DNA of 49,777 nucleotides from Microcoleus sp. LEGE 07076 (GCF_015207455.1 NZ_JADEWV010000019.1:1-49777); one strand, 5' to 3'. Numbered from the stretch's first letter, positions 16,978 through 25,733 are shown. The notes: generated by a model from the sequence alone, not told the origin. Numbers and translations are program-made.

Positions 16978-19079
16978 CAGGCTTCGCTACTTGTTGCTTG
17001 GTTGCTTGAATGCAGTTTAGCTACTGGTAAATCAGGAAAATTTTCTACAGCAACAGGCTGCGATTTTTCCAACTTAACTATCGGCAATTCCCCGCCATTC
17101 TCGCCATTTTTGCCCGTTTGATTCCACATCATCATTCCCAGCAAACCGTCAACCAAACCGCCGCCGCTACCATTCCCGCTAACCGCAACATCCGGCACAA
17201 CTCGCACGTTGCGATCGCCTATAATTTGCATTAACTGCAAAGCTGTATAACCAGAACCGCCCAAAGCCACAACACCCGCTCGATAAGCTTCAGCTTGAGC
17301 ATTTCCCTTCACCCGAATCGACTCAGCTTCGCCTTGAGCTTGTTTCACCTGGGAATTCGCTTTTAACTCAGAAATCTTCACGCCTTGCTCGGATTTTACC
17401 ATCTCTTGCTGGATCTCAGCTAAAGCTGTTTCTCGCACTAATTGTTGGCGCTGAGTTTGCGCTAATTGCTGCACTTCATAAGTCTTGCATTGTTCTTCTG
17501 CAATTTTGCGATCGGTTTGAGTTTGCATCAACTCTGCGGGCGGCAAAATATCCCCGATCAAAGTATCAATTGCTTGCACGTCGTAGGTACGCAAAGCTGC
17601 TTTGATATACTCGGCGGCTTCCGCTTGTCTGCCGCTTCTTGCCGATAGAAAATCTAATACAGAATAAGCTTGAGCAGAGTTGCGGAAATAATTGCCGATT
17701 GTCGGCTGCAAAACGTGGTCTACTAAATTCTGCATCGAACCGACGCGAGAGATGACTTTCGGAGCATCCAAAGCTCCAACGTGAATAATTTGAGCTACTT
17801 CTAAATCGAAGGCAAAACCGTCTCTAGAACGCACGGTTAAAGATGAAAGTTGAGAATCGTAACTGTGCCGTTCTGTTTTACTAGACCAATTCAATACTAT
17901 ATTAGTAGTCGGCACTAATTCTACTTTCAAAATGCGAGTATTCAGCGGATGTTTGCCCGGATAAAGAGGTGTTACCCAAACGCCTTTGTTGCCGACATTT
18001 ACTAAATTTCCGTGGGTGAAAGCAGCGCCGCTGACATCTTCCGAGGTTTTGCCGACATAGGAAATCACCGCGCCGACATAGCCGATCGGGATTTCGGTCA
18101 TTGCGACTTGCTCGATCCCGACAAACCAAGGATTCAAGTTCCACGAACCGGAAAGCAAAACCTGTTCCTGCAAGCCGCGCCGCCCGCCGCCGGTGATAAA
18201 TTTTTGCGCGTTTTGGAAGTTGTCGTGGTTCGGAATAATCGGGCCGGCAATTTCGCCATCTTGAATCGGAACGCCGTCAAAAGTTGTGACAATTCCCACT
18301 TTATCTGGGGCAATTTTGTACAGCTTTAAGTGTTCGGCTGTCATTCCGTGTTTGGGAGCATTTGCTGCTGTAATTACGGTAAACAATGCCGTGTTGATTC
18401 GATAGCTGCCGCCTGTTAAAATACCTAATTGTCTGCCTTTTTCCCCGCCTTCTTTCAGGAATTTGCGAGCATCTTGAAAGTTGTCGCATTCTGTGTATTT
18501 GCCGAGGATTCGTTGTGGTGGAATTGATGCGCCGCCTGCTGCGATAATCAGGGCAATTTCGCCTTGGGGAACCACAGTCAGAGATTCTTTGCGGACGCTG
18601 TACTGTATGGGCCAATAACCCCAGTGCCAGCCGGGGGGCAAAGTGTCAGCTTGATATCCCGCTTCTGAGTTTAAGGCAATTAAATCTCCTGGTGGCAAAG
18701 ACTTGCCGCCGAAGCTAAACTTTTTACTGACAATTCCCACTTCGCGATCGCCAATTACGACTAATCCGCCAAAAAATAAAGGCAGCACTAGAATAATTAT
18801 CATACTGCCGATCGCGATCGGGATAAATCCACCTCCATCGAGCTGCATTGTCTGCACGGGAACAGTGGTACGCAACTGCCCTAGCTGCAAGCTAGAATCG
18901 GGTTTTGCTGCTAGCTGAGTCGAGGTTTGACTTGGGGGAGGGATATCGCTAGCTGCTAATATCGGCGAGGGTTTCAAAGTGGTAATTGCACTGAGGGCTA
19001 AAGAAGCCGAAACAGCGGCTGCTAATTGTTTTAAAACCCGAACTTTGAGTTGAGATTTAGGCAAAAGTGAATAAAGCAT
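16977..19079 (-). CDS. Large SPFH/flotillin-like membrane protein
   Basis: A 700-residue protein with a probable N-terminal export/anchor segment (about 15-43), a strong transmembrane helix at 84-110 (FIPIAIGSMIIILVLPLFFGG), and a long SPFH/band-7 region. Two copies of a module about 87 residues apart are visible: DNFQDARKFLKEGG (199-212) and DNFQNAQKFITGGG (286-299), each preceded by a beta segment (GEIALII; KVGIVTT) and followed by L.(G/S)GS. The stomatin-like core is about 410-510 and a Gln/Glu-rich coiled coil fills 520-600, as in flotillins. The tail is Gly/Asn-rich. Such proteins organise membrane microdomains. It is followed directly by a dispersed repeat and preceded, 86 bases upstream on the same strand, by the glycosyltransferase gene. 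Confidence 0.88.
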   Translation of the reverse strand: MLYSLLPKSQLKVRVLKQLAAAVSASLALSAITTLKPSPILAASDIPPPSQTSTQLAAKPDSSLQLGQLRTTVPVQTMQLDGGGFIPIAIGSMIIILVLPLFFGGLVVIGDREVGIVSKKFSFGGKSLPPGDLIALNSEAGYQADTLPPGWHWGYWPIQYSVRKESLTVVPQGEIALIIAAGGASIPPQRILGKYTECDNFQDARKFLKEGGEKGRQLGILTGGSYRINTALFTVITAANAPKHGMTAEHLKLYKIAPDKVGIVTTFDGVPIQDGEIAGPIIPNHDNFQNAQKFITGGGRRGLQEQVLLSGSWNLNPWFVGIEQVAMTEIPIGYVGAVISYVGKTSEDVSGAAFTHGNLVNVGNKGVWVTPLYPGKHPLNTRILKVELVPTTNIVLNWSSKTERHSYDSQLSSLTVRSRDGFAFDLEVAQIIHVGALDAPKVISRVGSMQNLVDHVLQPTIGNYFRNSAQAYSVLDFLSARSGRQAEAAEYIKAALRTYDVQAIDTLIGDILPPAELMQTQTDRKIAEEQCKTYEVQQLAQTQRQQLVRETALAEIQQEMVKSEQGVKISELKANSQVKQAQGEAESIRVKGNAQAEAYRAGVVALGGSGYTALQLMQIIGDRNVRVVPDVAVSGNGSGGGLVDGLLGMMMWNQTGKNGENGGELPIVKLEKSQPVAVENFPDLPVAKLHSSNQATSSEA

Positions 19080-19165
19080 TTTTTTCTTACAAGCTATAGA
19101 GTGTTATTACATCTAGCTTAAGCTTGATTCCCAGTGCCTACATAAAACTTATTGAAACTCTGCGG

Positions 19166-20443
19166 TTATTTTTGAGCTAAAACAGGTTTTCCAGTCAATA
19201 CAACCTGTTCAATAATATCAGCAGCGTGCTTAGTTCCGCCCGATCGCGCAATTGCCTCTTGGAGGGCGATCGCCCTTTGTTTATACGACTCTTGGGCCAG
19301 CACTTTTACAATTGCCGATCGCAGTTTGGCAACGCTCAATTCCTTCAATGTAACAACTTCGCCAACACCCGTGTAAGCAATACGTGCAGCGACTCCAGGC
19401 TGGTCGTTCGCCACAGGAATTGCCACTAATGGTACTCCATTACTCAACGATTCCAAAGTTGTATTCATCCCAGCGTGCGTAATCGTGAGAGTGGCTTTTT
19501 GCAGCAGTTCTAATTGCGGTGCATAGCCAACAACTATTGGATTTCCCGGCAATTTTGGTAAGGATTCTGGAGTCGCACCTCCGCCGAGATCGATCGCCAA
19601 TTGAGCGTCTAACCCTTCACAAGCAGAGGCGATCGTTTGAAATACCTCCAACAAGCGATTTTGAATAGTTCCCATAGAGGCATAAATTAATGGTTTCCCA
19701 GTTAATCGTTCAAAAGGAAAAGGTACTGATTGGCGCAGTGCAGGATTGTGAAAATGACCGACGAAATGGAAATGCGGCGGTAAATTTTGCCGAGGAAAAT
19801 CAAATTCAGGCGGTTGCTGGCTGATTTGAGCGAGTTTAGAGTAATAATCATTCGGGTGAGAGTAGAGAGGTAATTTCCACTCTTCGCGATATTGGGCGAT
19901 CGTCTTGCGAATTGGTTTTGCAAGCTGTTCGACTAACCGAAAGCCGATTTTATTGCGTAAGCGCCCTTTCCAAGTTGGATTGTATTGCCAAGTAGTGCAA
20001 ATGGGAGGAATGTTTGGTTCTCGATTCAAAATTAAGGCACCGCAAACAGTGATAAAAGGAAGGTTGAGAAAATCTGCAATTGTTCCTCCTTCAATTGAAA
20101 CTTGGTCTACGAGTAGAGCTTCTATACCAGCTTGTTTAATAGTTTTTGGCGCATCTCTGACGATAACAGCTAATCTTTTCTGCACTGCTTGAAGAGTATG
20201 TTTCAAAGCATCCAGTCCGCTAAGTTTTCCTCGTTGGGCAAACTCTTCTACGTTTGAGCCTAGGGGAAATTCATCTTCAGCTAATGACTGAAATTCTAAT
20301 CCGCTAGCTAAGGCTTTCGGTCTAGCATCGAGGAAGCCCACTACTGTGACTCGATGGCCTCGGCGCAACAGTTCGTTTCCTAAAGGCATCATGACGTTGA
20401 GGTGGCCGGTGTCGGCGGGACAGATAATGCCGAAATGGGTCAT
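19166..20443 (-). CDS. GT1/MGT-family glycosyltransferase
   Basis: A 425-residue GT-B enzyme. The N-terminus MTHFGIICPADTGHLNVMMP shows the acceptor-side Gly-His pair, and the donor-binding motif is THAGMNTTLESLSNGVPLV (from residue 322) followed by NDQPG (346-350), the plant/bacterial UGT signature that binds a UDP-sugar. Relatives glycosylate carotenoids (zeaxanthin glucosyltransferase CrtX), macrolides or sterols; nothing here decides the acceptor. The carotenoid genes in this window are 18 kb away, so a CrtX-like role is only a possibility. It is cytoplasmic, with no signal peptide. It precedes the SPFH gene on the same strand (86 bases apart) and could be cotranscribed. Confidence 0.9.
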   Translation of the reverse strand: MTHFGIICPADTGHLNVMMPLGNELLRRGHRVTVVGFLDARPKALASGLEFQSLAEDEFPLGSNVEEFAQRGKLSGLDALKHTLQAVQKRLAVIVRDAPKTIKQAGIEALLVDQVSIEGGTIADFLNLPFITVCGALILNREPNIPPICTTWQYNPTWKGRLRNKIGFRLVEQLAKPIRKTIAQYREEWKLPLYSHPNDYYSKLAQISQQPPEFDFPRQNLPPHFHFVGHFHNPALRQSVPFPFERLTGKPLIYASMGTIQNRLLEVFQTIASACEGLDAQLAIDLGGGATPESLPKLPGNPIVVGYAPQLELLQKATLTITHAGMNTTLESLSNGVPLVAIPVANDQPGVAARIAYTGVGEVVTLKELSVAKLRSAIVKVLAQESYKQRAIALQEAIARSGGTKHAADIIEQVVLTGKPVLAQK

Positions 20444-20711
20444 TAGTAAAGGCTCCCCATGAATTTAATTTAACTTATAAAGCAAGTTAATTTTTTTTAT
20501 ATTAACCTTTTTTTGCAGTTGCCCTAAACTTTTTAGTATCGGTATATAGGTGTACATGATTTCTTGACTTATGGGCGATCGCTCTTTTTTTTTAGGATCT
20601 CGCTCATCAGAAACAACAAAGGGATCTCGCTCTTGATGCGCGATCGGGCGATCTGTCTGCTATCTAGTTTCCTGTTCCAATAAGTTAAGGATTTTCTCGC
20701 AGTATTTAAGT

Positions 20712-21086
20712 ATGTCTGAAGCACTCATTCACCGCTACCAAGGCAACCCCCTATGGTTAAAAAGCGTGGCGACTCTGATTCAAGAATTGGGAGGAGGCGT
20801 GAATCAGTTATTACCAAATGATACCATATTGTTGCCGTCAGATTTGAAAGATGTTTTACAGATGCAGTTCGATCGCCTTTCGGAACTAGAAAAACAAGTA
20901 ATCTCTTTGTTGGCGAAAGAAAGTCAGCCAGTCAACCGCACAAAATTGCTCGAAAATGATACAATCGGGCTGTCAGATTTGGTAAATGCGCTGCAATCTC
21001 TATCGCGACGCTGCTTGATAGAGCAACAAGAAAGTAGTTACACTCTGCCACCTGTGTTGAGGCAGTATATCATTGGAATGATTTAA
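20712..21086 (+). pseudogene. Remnant resembling the C-terminal part of an NB-ARC-type ATPase module
   Basis: A 124-residue frame starting MSEALIHRYQGNPLWLKSVA. The words RYQGNPLWLK, LLPSDLKDVLQMQFDRLSELEKQV and LQSLSRRCLIE are typical of the helical/winged-helix region after the NB-ARC nucleotide site in cyanobacterial NB-ARC/WD40 and similar STAND proteins. No P-loop and no repeat domain are present; upstream sequence is AT-rich and non-coding. The final three codons come from a dispersed repeat that starts at 21075. Both ends thus look truncated, and I treat it as a gene fragment, although a small expressed protein cannot be ruled out. Confidence 0.65.
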
Positions 21087-21158
21087 CCGCAGAGAGCGCA
21101 GAGGACACAGAGGAAGAGAACAGAGAGATAATAATTCCGATATCAACGGATTTGATAT
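21075..21158 (+). repeat. Dispersed repeat GGAATGATTTAACC...GGATTTGATAT, copy 2
   Basis: Same order as copy 1 (16892-16977): GGAATGATTTAACCGCAGAG, ACACAGAGG, ATTCCGAT, GGATTTGATAT, in the same orientation. It overlaps the last codons of the NB-ARC-like fragment. A looser relative (CGCGAAG-type motif) is near 34635-34675. Confidence 0.8.
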
Positions 21159-21205
21159 GATATCATTTCCGGCCATAAAACCATCACTACAAACAGTATC
21201 GATCG

Positions 21206-21271
21206 AGAAACCGGGTTTTTTACCTAATCTGCCGACTGCGACGACATATCTGGGCAAAAAACCCGGTTTCT
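21206..21271. repeat. Perfect 16-bp inverted repeat AGAAACCGGG..., possible terminator of phoX
   Basis: AGAAACCGGGTTTTTT at 21206-21221 and its exact complement at 21256-21271, 34-base loop, 23 bases beyond the phoX stop. On the minus strand the hairpin's right arm ends in AAAAAA/TTTTTT-type runs, so it could end phoX transcription, but the same word occurs elsewhere as a dispersed repeat. Confidence 0.6.
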
Positions 21272-21294
21272 ACGGCTTCAATCGTAAGTCATAT

Positions 21295-23646
21295 TTAAAC
21301 AAACTGGCCAGTGGGACTTGTTCGCACGCGGCGAATTCCAATCACCGAGGGCATCGGCGATCGGCGCGAATCATTCGAGATATTGCTCGGCCACAAACTC
21401 CCGCGCGAAACAGCCCGAGTTTGATTGAAAACAGCACCGCTCAAATCCAACATTTCAATTTGCCGACTCAGTACAGTACCATCATCGATCGGACAATCTT
21501 CCCCAGGATGCTGCACCGAAATCACCAGCGTATCTCCCACAAAAGTCGGCCCTGTCATTTCGCAGCGGTTCGGGCCTTGAGCAAACGGAATTACACTACC
21601 TGCATTCGGCCCGGAAGTCGGAATGTAAAACAGCCAATTGTTGCCGAAAACACCCGTAAAATCCGAGATATTTCCAGTCTTTTTGTGGTCGATCGCATTT
21701 GGCTTCCCAGCAGCACCAACATCAAAACCGTTGTGCGTGCTCGTAGACATATCAGTGACACCCCAAATATTACCTTGAGTGTCAAAAGCCAAATTGTCTA
21801 CACTAGCAAATCCCGCGCCAGCTACCGCACCCGCTTCTCCACCTTGAACAAAACGCTGCCAGCGGAATGTCGAACCCGCACCGTCGGAACTATCTTCAAT
21901 TATTTTGTAAATTCCTCCCGACTGCTGAGTGCTATTGAGGGCCGCAGTGTATTTAGCAACAGTAAAAATGCGGGAATCTGGATAACCGTCGCTACCGGGT
22001 GCGCCGTCCGTATAAGCAATGAAAACTTCCTTAGTAGTAGGATTCACTTCCAAATCTTCAGGCCGTGCCGTTGGAGTACCGCCGATTAAATTAGCAGCTA
22101 AAAAGGCATCAACTAAAATCGCACCTTGGCTGGCATAGAAATTAGCAAGAGTTTTATTTCTGTAGCCGGGAAGTGCTGTTGCTTCATTAGTTGTATCTAC
22201 TACAAAAGAACCGCCGTCTTCTGTTTGAGCTGCAATTCCGCTGCGTTTGGGCAAGCGAGTATTAGCATCTCTTTGAGCTTTGCCAAAACTTGCTAATTCC
22301 GCTTCGCCAACTTTAGAAGGACTGACTGGATTCGTCGGGCTATTGATTGCTAGCGGCAGCCATCTTCCTGCACCGTTGCGGTTGTATTGGGCGACGTACA
22401 AAATGCCATCTTCCAATAAGCGGCTGTTGCTTTTATCTGCGGGATTTGTGACAGTACCGTTGCTGACAAATTTCCAGGTGTGTCCGCCGCGCCGATCGTC
22501 CCCCATGTACACTACTAACCTGCGGCCTGCTTCAGCGCGCATCGCCACATTTTCGTGGCGGAAACGGCCTAAAGCGGTGTGTTTGCGGGGGCGGAAATTC
22601 GGATCTTGGGGATCGACTTCTACCATCCAGCCGTATTTTTCGCCGACTAAGCCGAATTCTTCGCCCGTAGTGCCCTTGGCGTAGCTGGTTTGGCCGCCGT
22701 TGGGTTTGACGCTTTCCTGGACTCCCACGAAAAATGCTTCGCTACCTTGGAAGTTTTCTTCGGCGGAGAGGATTGTTCCCCACGGGGTTGTGCCGCCGGA
22801 ACAGTTGTAGGCTGTACCGATGATGCGGTTTCCGAGCCCGTCGCTGTTGACGGTAGCGAAGACTTGGGTGGCTGCGGGGCCCGTACCTGTGAGATATTTG
22901 TCGTCGCCTTGTCTGGTTCCCCAGGAGGTGACATCTTTGTATTTGTCGCTGCGCTGGCTGTTGATTCCGAGGCCGGAAAGTCCGTGAATGCGTCGGTTGA
23001 GGGGATCGCGGGCGATCGCCCTAAATTTTCCGTCAGCTTGTTTGGTGATGCGGACGATCGAACCACCGAGATTGTACAGAAATTCGCCGAGGGTAGCTTG
23101 ATTTTTTACGGATAAGTCTATACCGAGGACGGCGCGATCGGCTGCGGGGAACGAGGCCACATCTGACGGCGTATCCGGCGCGATTTTCGACATCGGGAAA
23201 GATACGTACTCGTGGTTTACCCAGAGATAGCCGTCGTCATTACTGCCGCGAATCCCTACAAAACCGGTATAGTCGTTGTTGTAGCCGAAATAGTCAGCCA
23301 GATTCGGGAAAACTCGATCGCCCCAGCGGAGAATCACATATCGTTCGTATTCTGGGGGTACAACCACATCGTCAACCACGCTGTAACTGGTTAATCTCGT
23401 ATTCTGCGATGCCGCCATTACCGTCCCCTGTCCGTTTGGGGCGATCGGCATAAAGCTCGGCAATTCTTGATAAACTGGCAGTGGATGAGGTAGTCTTAAC
23501 GGAGTCAAAGATATGGGACTTACAACAGCTTCGGCCGAAGTGGAATTGATGCCTAATAATCTTTGAGTTAGTTGAGGTGCAAGCACAGTGGTAGCTGCAC
23601 TGCTACCGAAGAAAATTAACAGTTGTCGGCGAGTTATTTTAGACAT
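21295..23646 (-). CDS. phoX: PhoX-type alkaline phosphatase (DUF839), Tat-exported
   Basis: A 783-residue protein. The N-terminus MSKITRRQLLIFFGSSAATTV carries a twin-arginine motif (RR at 6-7) and a hydrophobic core, so it should be exported folded by Tat. The rest matches the DUF839/PhoX family, with family-type segments such as GDDRRGGHTWKFVS and PEDLEVNPTTKEVFIAYTDG. PhoX enzymes bind iron and calcium and cleave phosphate monoesters outside the cell. The ATG at 23646 is the start that keeps the Tat signal intact. Upstream at 23705-23734 are Pho-box-like octamers, consistent with control by phosphate limitation through PhoB/SphR. Single gene, no phosphate transport genes nearby. Substrate range is inferred from the family. 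Confidence 0.88.
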   Translation of the reverse strand: MSKITRRQLLIFFGSSAATTVLAPQLTQRLLGINSTSAEAVVSPISLTPLRLPHPLPVYQELPSFMPIAPNGQGTVMAASQNTRLTSYSVVDDVVVPPEYERYVILRWGDRVFPNLADYFGYNNDYTGFVGIRGSNDDGYLWVNHEYVSFPMSKIAPDTPSDVASFPAADRAVLGIDLSVKNQATLGEFLYNLGGSIVRITKQADGKFRAIARDPLNRRIHGLSGLGINSQRSDKYKDVTSWGTRQGDDKYLTGTGPAATQVFATVNSDGLGNRIIGTAYNCSGGTTPWGTILSAEENFQGSEAFFVGVQESVKPNGGQTSYAKGTTGEEFGLVGEKYGWMVEVDPQDPNFRPRKHTALGRFRHENVAMRAEAGRRLVVYMGDDRRGGHTWKFVSNGTVTNPADKSNSRLLEDGILYVAQYNRNGAGRWLPLAINSPTNPVSPSKVGEAELASFGKAQRDANTRLPKRSGIAAQTEDGGSFVVDTTNEATALPGYRNKTLANFYASQGAILVDAFLAANLIGGTPTARPEDLEVNPTTKEVFIAYTDGAPGSDGYPDSRIFTVAKYTAALNSTQQSGGIYKIIEDSSDGAGSTFRWQRFVQGGEAGAVAGAGFASVDNLAFDTQGNIWGVTDMSTSTHNGFDVGAAGKPNAIDHKKTGNISDFTGVFGNNWLFYIPTSGPNAGSVIPFAQGPNRCEMTGPTFVGDTLVISVQHPGEDCPIDDGTVLSRQIEMLDLSGAVFNQTRAVSRGSLWPSNISNDSRRSPMPSVIGIRRVRTSPTGQFV

Positions 23647-23704
23647 AAATTCCTGTTCAACCCAACATCCCTAATCGTGATTTACCTAAAAATTTATCAC
23701 TGTT

Positions 23705-23734
23705 AAATTAAGGATAGTTAACCTCAAGGTTAAT
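23705..23734 (-). promoter_or_regulatory. Pho-box-like octamer array upstream of phoX
   Basis: Read on the minus strand: ATTAACCT, then GTTAACTA, then CTTAATTT, spaced 12 and 10 bases start to start, 59 bases before the phoX ATG. The cyanobacterial Pho box is described as three PyTTAAPyPy(T/A) octamers about 11 bases apart. CTTAATTT is a perfect match and the other two differ at the first base. A fourth, GTTAACCA, is at 23753-23760. Confidence 0.6.
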
Positions 23735-23810
23735 TAAAGTAGGGGAATCTTTTGGTTAACAATTGGTTATTGGTTCTATCATGTCCGGTCAATTACCAGC
23801 AATCTAGATG

Positions 23811-23867
23811 TTTGTAATGAAGACTTTAGTCCTCTAAAAATCTGAGGACTAAAGTCCTCACTACAAA
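23811..23867. repeat. Palindromic dispersed repeat, copy 3
   Basis: Arms TTTGTAATGAAGACTTTAG.. (23811-23834) and its near complement (23844-23867), 22 of 24 positions paired, 9-base loop. Same family as 15791-15901. Confidence 0.85.
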
Positions 23868-23930
23868 CCAATTTTATTGTGGTCGCTCCACCACCACAGA
23901 AGATATTATTAGTTATTGCTTGTTTGTTAC

Positions 23931-23990
23931 CAATCCCCAATCCCCAATCCCCAATGACCAATCCCCAATGACCAATTCCCAATTCCCAAT
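23931..23990. repeat. Heptanucleotide tandem array (CCCCAAT units)
   Basis: Eight or so 7-base units close to CCCCAAT, with GACCAAT and TCCCAAT variants, ending at the stop of the secreted protein gene at 23994. Confidence 0.85.
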
Positions 23991-23993
23991 TTC

Positions 23994-24461
23994 TCAATCA
24001 TCTCGAAAACCCGGATCGTTTTGTCGGGATGCCGATCGACTCGGTGCAGGTACATTAATGGTTTGCGAAGGCCTGGAATTTGCGGGGGAAACATTGCTGT
24101 CTCTGAATCCCAGCAGCAATTTAGCATCCGCAAAATATCGAGTCCACTGTTCGATTCTCGAATCTTTTTGCCACTGGCTGCGGGATACTCTCGATCGCAA
24201 AACCGGAACTCTTTGCCGGCTGCGAGTGGCTGTAACGATCGCCGTAACTTCTGTTAATTCGGGATTATTTTGGAATTCTTGGGCGATCGACTCTTTCGCC
24301 AAATCTTCCGCCTGCTGAACTAAACCCGTGAAAGATTGACTATCGTCCGAATTTAAGGTAAGATACGTTTCCTTAGCTTCTGCTAAACCGAGCGATACAT
24401 TTGCTGTAAAATTGATAGTTACTAAAATAACGGCAGACAAGAGGCGACGGTGAAAACTCAT
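23994..24461 (-). CDS. Hypothetical secreted protein
   Basis: A 155-residue protein with a signal peptide (MSFHRRLLSAVILVTINFTA, cleavage probably near residues 24-28, LGLAEA). The mature part has an acidic, helical first half (about 35-70, with LVQQAEDLAKESIAQEF) and a basic, Ser/Arg-rich second half, ending PSRSASRQNDPGFRDD. Similar secreted proteins of unknown function occur in filamentous cyanobacteria. No catalytic motif. It is divergent from folK, with 156 bases between them that include a tandem array. It ends at a heptamer array, so its last residues may have been shaped by repeat sequence. Confidence 0.7.
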   Translation of the reverse strand: MSFHRRLLSAVILVTINFTANVSLGLAEAKETYLTLNSDDSQSFTGLVQQAEDLAKESIAQEFQNNPELTEVTAIVTATRSRQRVPVLRSRVSRSQWQKDSRIEQWTRYFADAKLLLGFRDSNVSPANSRPSQTINVPAPSRSASRQNDPGFRDD

Positions 24462-24569
24462 TATATTTGTAAATTGAATATTGACATTTATTAATGATAA
24501 TCAATAAAGATTAACCGTAAATTAAGCTAAAATTAAGATAATAAAACTTTTCCCGCGTCACTCAGAAAG

Positions 24570-24611
24570 TAACCAATAACTAATAACCAATAACTAATAA
24601 CCAATAACTAA
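24570..24611. repeat. Three 14-base tandem units directly before folK
   Basis: Units TAACCAATAACTAA, i.e. two different heptamers alternating, repeated exactly three times and ending six bases before the folK ATG. No Shine-Dalgarno sequence is present in this leader. Confidence 0.85.
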
Positions 24612-24617
24612 TAATCA

Positions 24618-25106
24618 ATGAAATCAACAAAATGCGCCATCGCCCTCGGCAGCAACCTAGGCGACTCCCTAGCCACGCTCAAAAGCGCGATCGCCACTCT
24701 CAACAACACCCCAGAAATCACAGTAAAATCCCATTCTAGCTGGTATCAAACCGCCCCAGTCGGGCCTCCCCAACCCGATTACATCAACGCCTGTGCCATC
24801 CTAGAAGTTGCCCTAGAACCACAACAATTGCTAGCAGCTTTATTAGCAATAGAAATAAAATTTAATCGGATTCGCCGCGAAAAATGGGGGCCGAGAACCC
24901 TAGACCTCGATTTGCTGCTATATGATAATTTAATCCTAGAAACTCCGACGCTGACTTTACCTCATCCCCGGATGCTCGAAAGAGCTTTTGTATTAGTACC
25001 TTTAGCAGAAATTGCGCCGGATTGGGTGCATCCAGTGACGAAAAGTGCGATCGACCAACTCGTGCAAAAGGTAAACTGTTCAGGAGTTGCAAAAATGAAA
25101 ATGTAG
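24618..25106 (+). CDS. folK: HPPK: 6-hydroxymethyl-7,8-dihydropterin pyrophosphokinase
   Basis: A 162-residue enzyme that transfers pyrophosphate from ATP to hydroxymethyl-dihydropterin in folate synthesis. Family motifs: IALGSNLGDS (8-17), SSWYQTAPVGPPQPDYIN (40-57) and the metal/ATP-binding WGPRTLDLDLLLYD (from residue 90), followed by LPHPRMLERAFVL. Length is normal. Start ATG 24618 is the only sensible one; its leader is a tandem repeat without a ribosome site. A NUDIX gene begins 78 bases after the stop and a photolyase follows, all on the same strand, so a three-gene unit is possible. The pterin link to photolyase is only suggestive, because MTHF-type photolyases use folate but this one looks deazaflavin-type. 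Confidence 0.95.
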   Translation: MKSTKCAIALGSNLGDSLATLKSAIATLNNTPEITVKSHSSWYQTAPVGPPQPDYINACAILEVALEPQQLLAALLAIEIKFNRIRREKWGPRTLDLDLLLYDNLILETPTLTLPHPRMLERAFVLVPLAEIAPDWVHPVTKSAIDQLVQKVNCSGVAKMKM

Positions 25107-25184
25107 AAATTGAGCAAAATCCAGGACTGCGATCGCCTATGATGTCTTAAATCGGTGCAATCAAACATTATTCGCTTCTCGCTT

Positions 25185-25733
25185 ATGCCATTAGGAAAAG
25201 AACTGCCCCAACTCCTCAAACAGCGCCTGTTTTACCAAGGACGCAAATTCAACTTCGACGTAGCCAGCCTCCGCCTTCCCAACGGTTCCGAAGGCGACTG
25301 GGAATGTATTCGCCACCCCGGCGGAGCACTTGCAGTTCCCGTCACCCCCGAAGGTAAACTCGTCTTGGTGCGGCAATACCGGTTCGCCGCCAAAGGGCGG
25401 ATTTTAGAATTTCCCGCCGGGACGATCGAACTGAATGAAGAGCCCGCCGAAACTATCAAACGCGAAATCGAAGAAGAAACCGGATATCGCGCCGGAAAAT
25501 GGCACGAATTAGGCAAATTTTTTCTCGCCCCGGGCTACTCCGACGAAATCATTTATGCTTTTTTAGCCCAAGATTTGGTCAAGCTGGAAAAGCCGCCAGA
25601 ACAAGACGATGATGAAGACATGGAAACAGTTTTATTCACTCCAGAGGAATTAGAAAAAGCTATCTTAGCAGGCGAACCAATTGATGCAAAATCAATTTCT
25701 AGCTTTTTCCTAGCGCGCCCTTTTTTGATGTAA
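25185..25733 (+). CDS. NUDIX hydrolase, ADP-ribose pyrophosphatase type
   Basis: A 182-residue protein with a complete NUDIX box beginning at G79 (GTIELNE, seven residues, then REIEEETGY), preceded by ILEFPAG as in ADP-ribose pyrophosphatases. It should split ADP-ribose or a related nucleoside diphosphate derivative with Mg2+. The frame is open upstream to a GTG at 25155, but ATG 25185 ([11 protein letters not shown]) gives the usual N-terminus. It lies between folK and photolyase on the same strand, with gaps of 78 and 97 bases. Exact substrate is not determined by the sequence. Confidence 0.92.
   Translation: MPLGKELPQLLKQRLFYQGRKFNFDVASLRLPNGSEGDWECIRHPGGALAVPVTPEGKLVLVRQYRFAAKGRILEFPAGTIELNEEPAETIKREIEEETGYRAGKWHELGKFFLAPGYSDEIIYAFLAQDLVKLEKPPEQDDDEDMETVLFTPEELEKAILAGEPIDAKSISSFFLARPFLM

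Noticed and set aside
21157..22089. A 310-residue plus-strand frame
   Set aside because: Lies opposite phoX, has no domain, and is explained by codon bias of the real gene.
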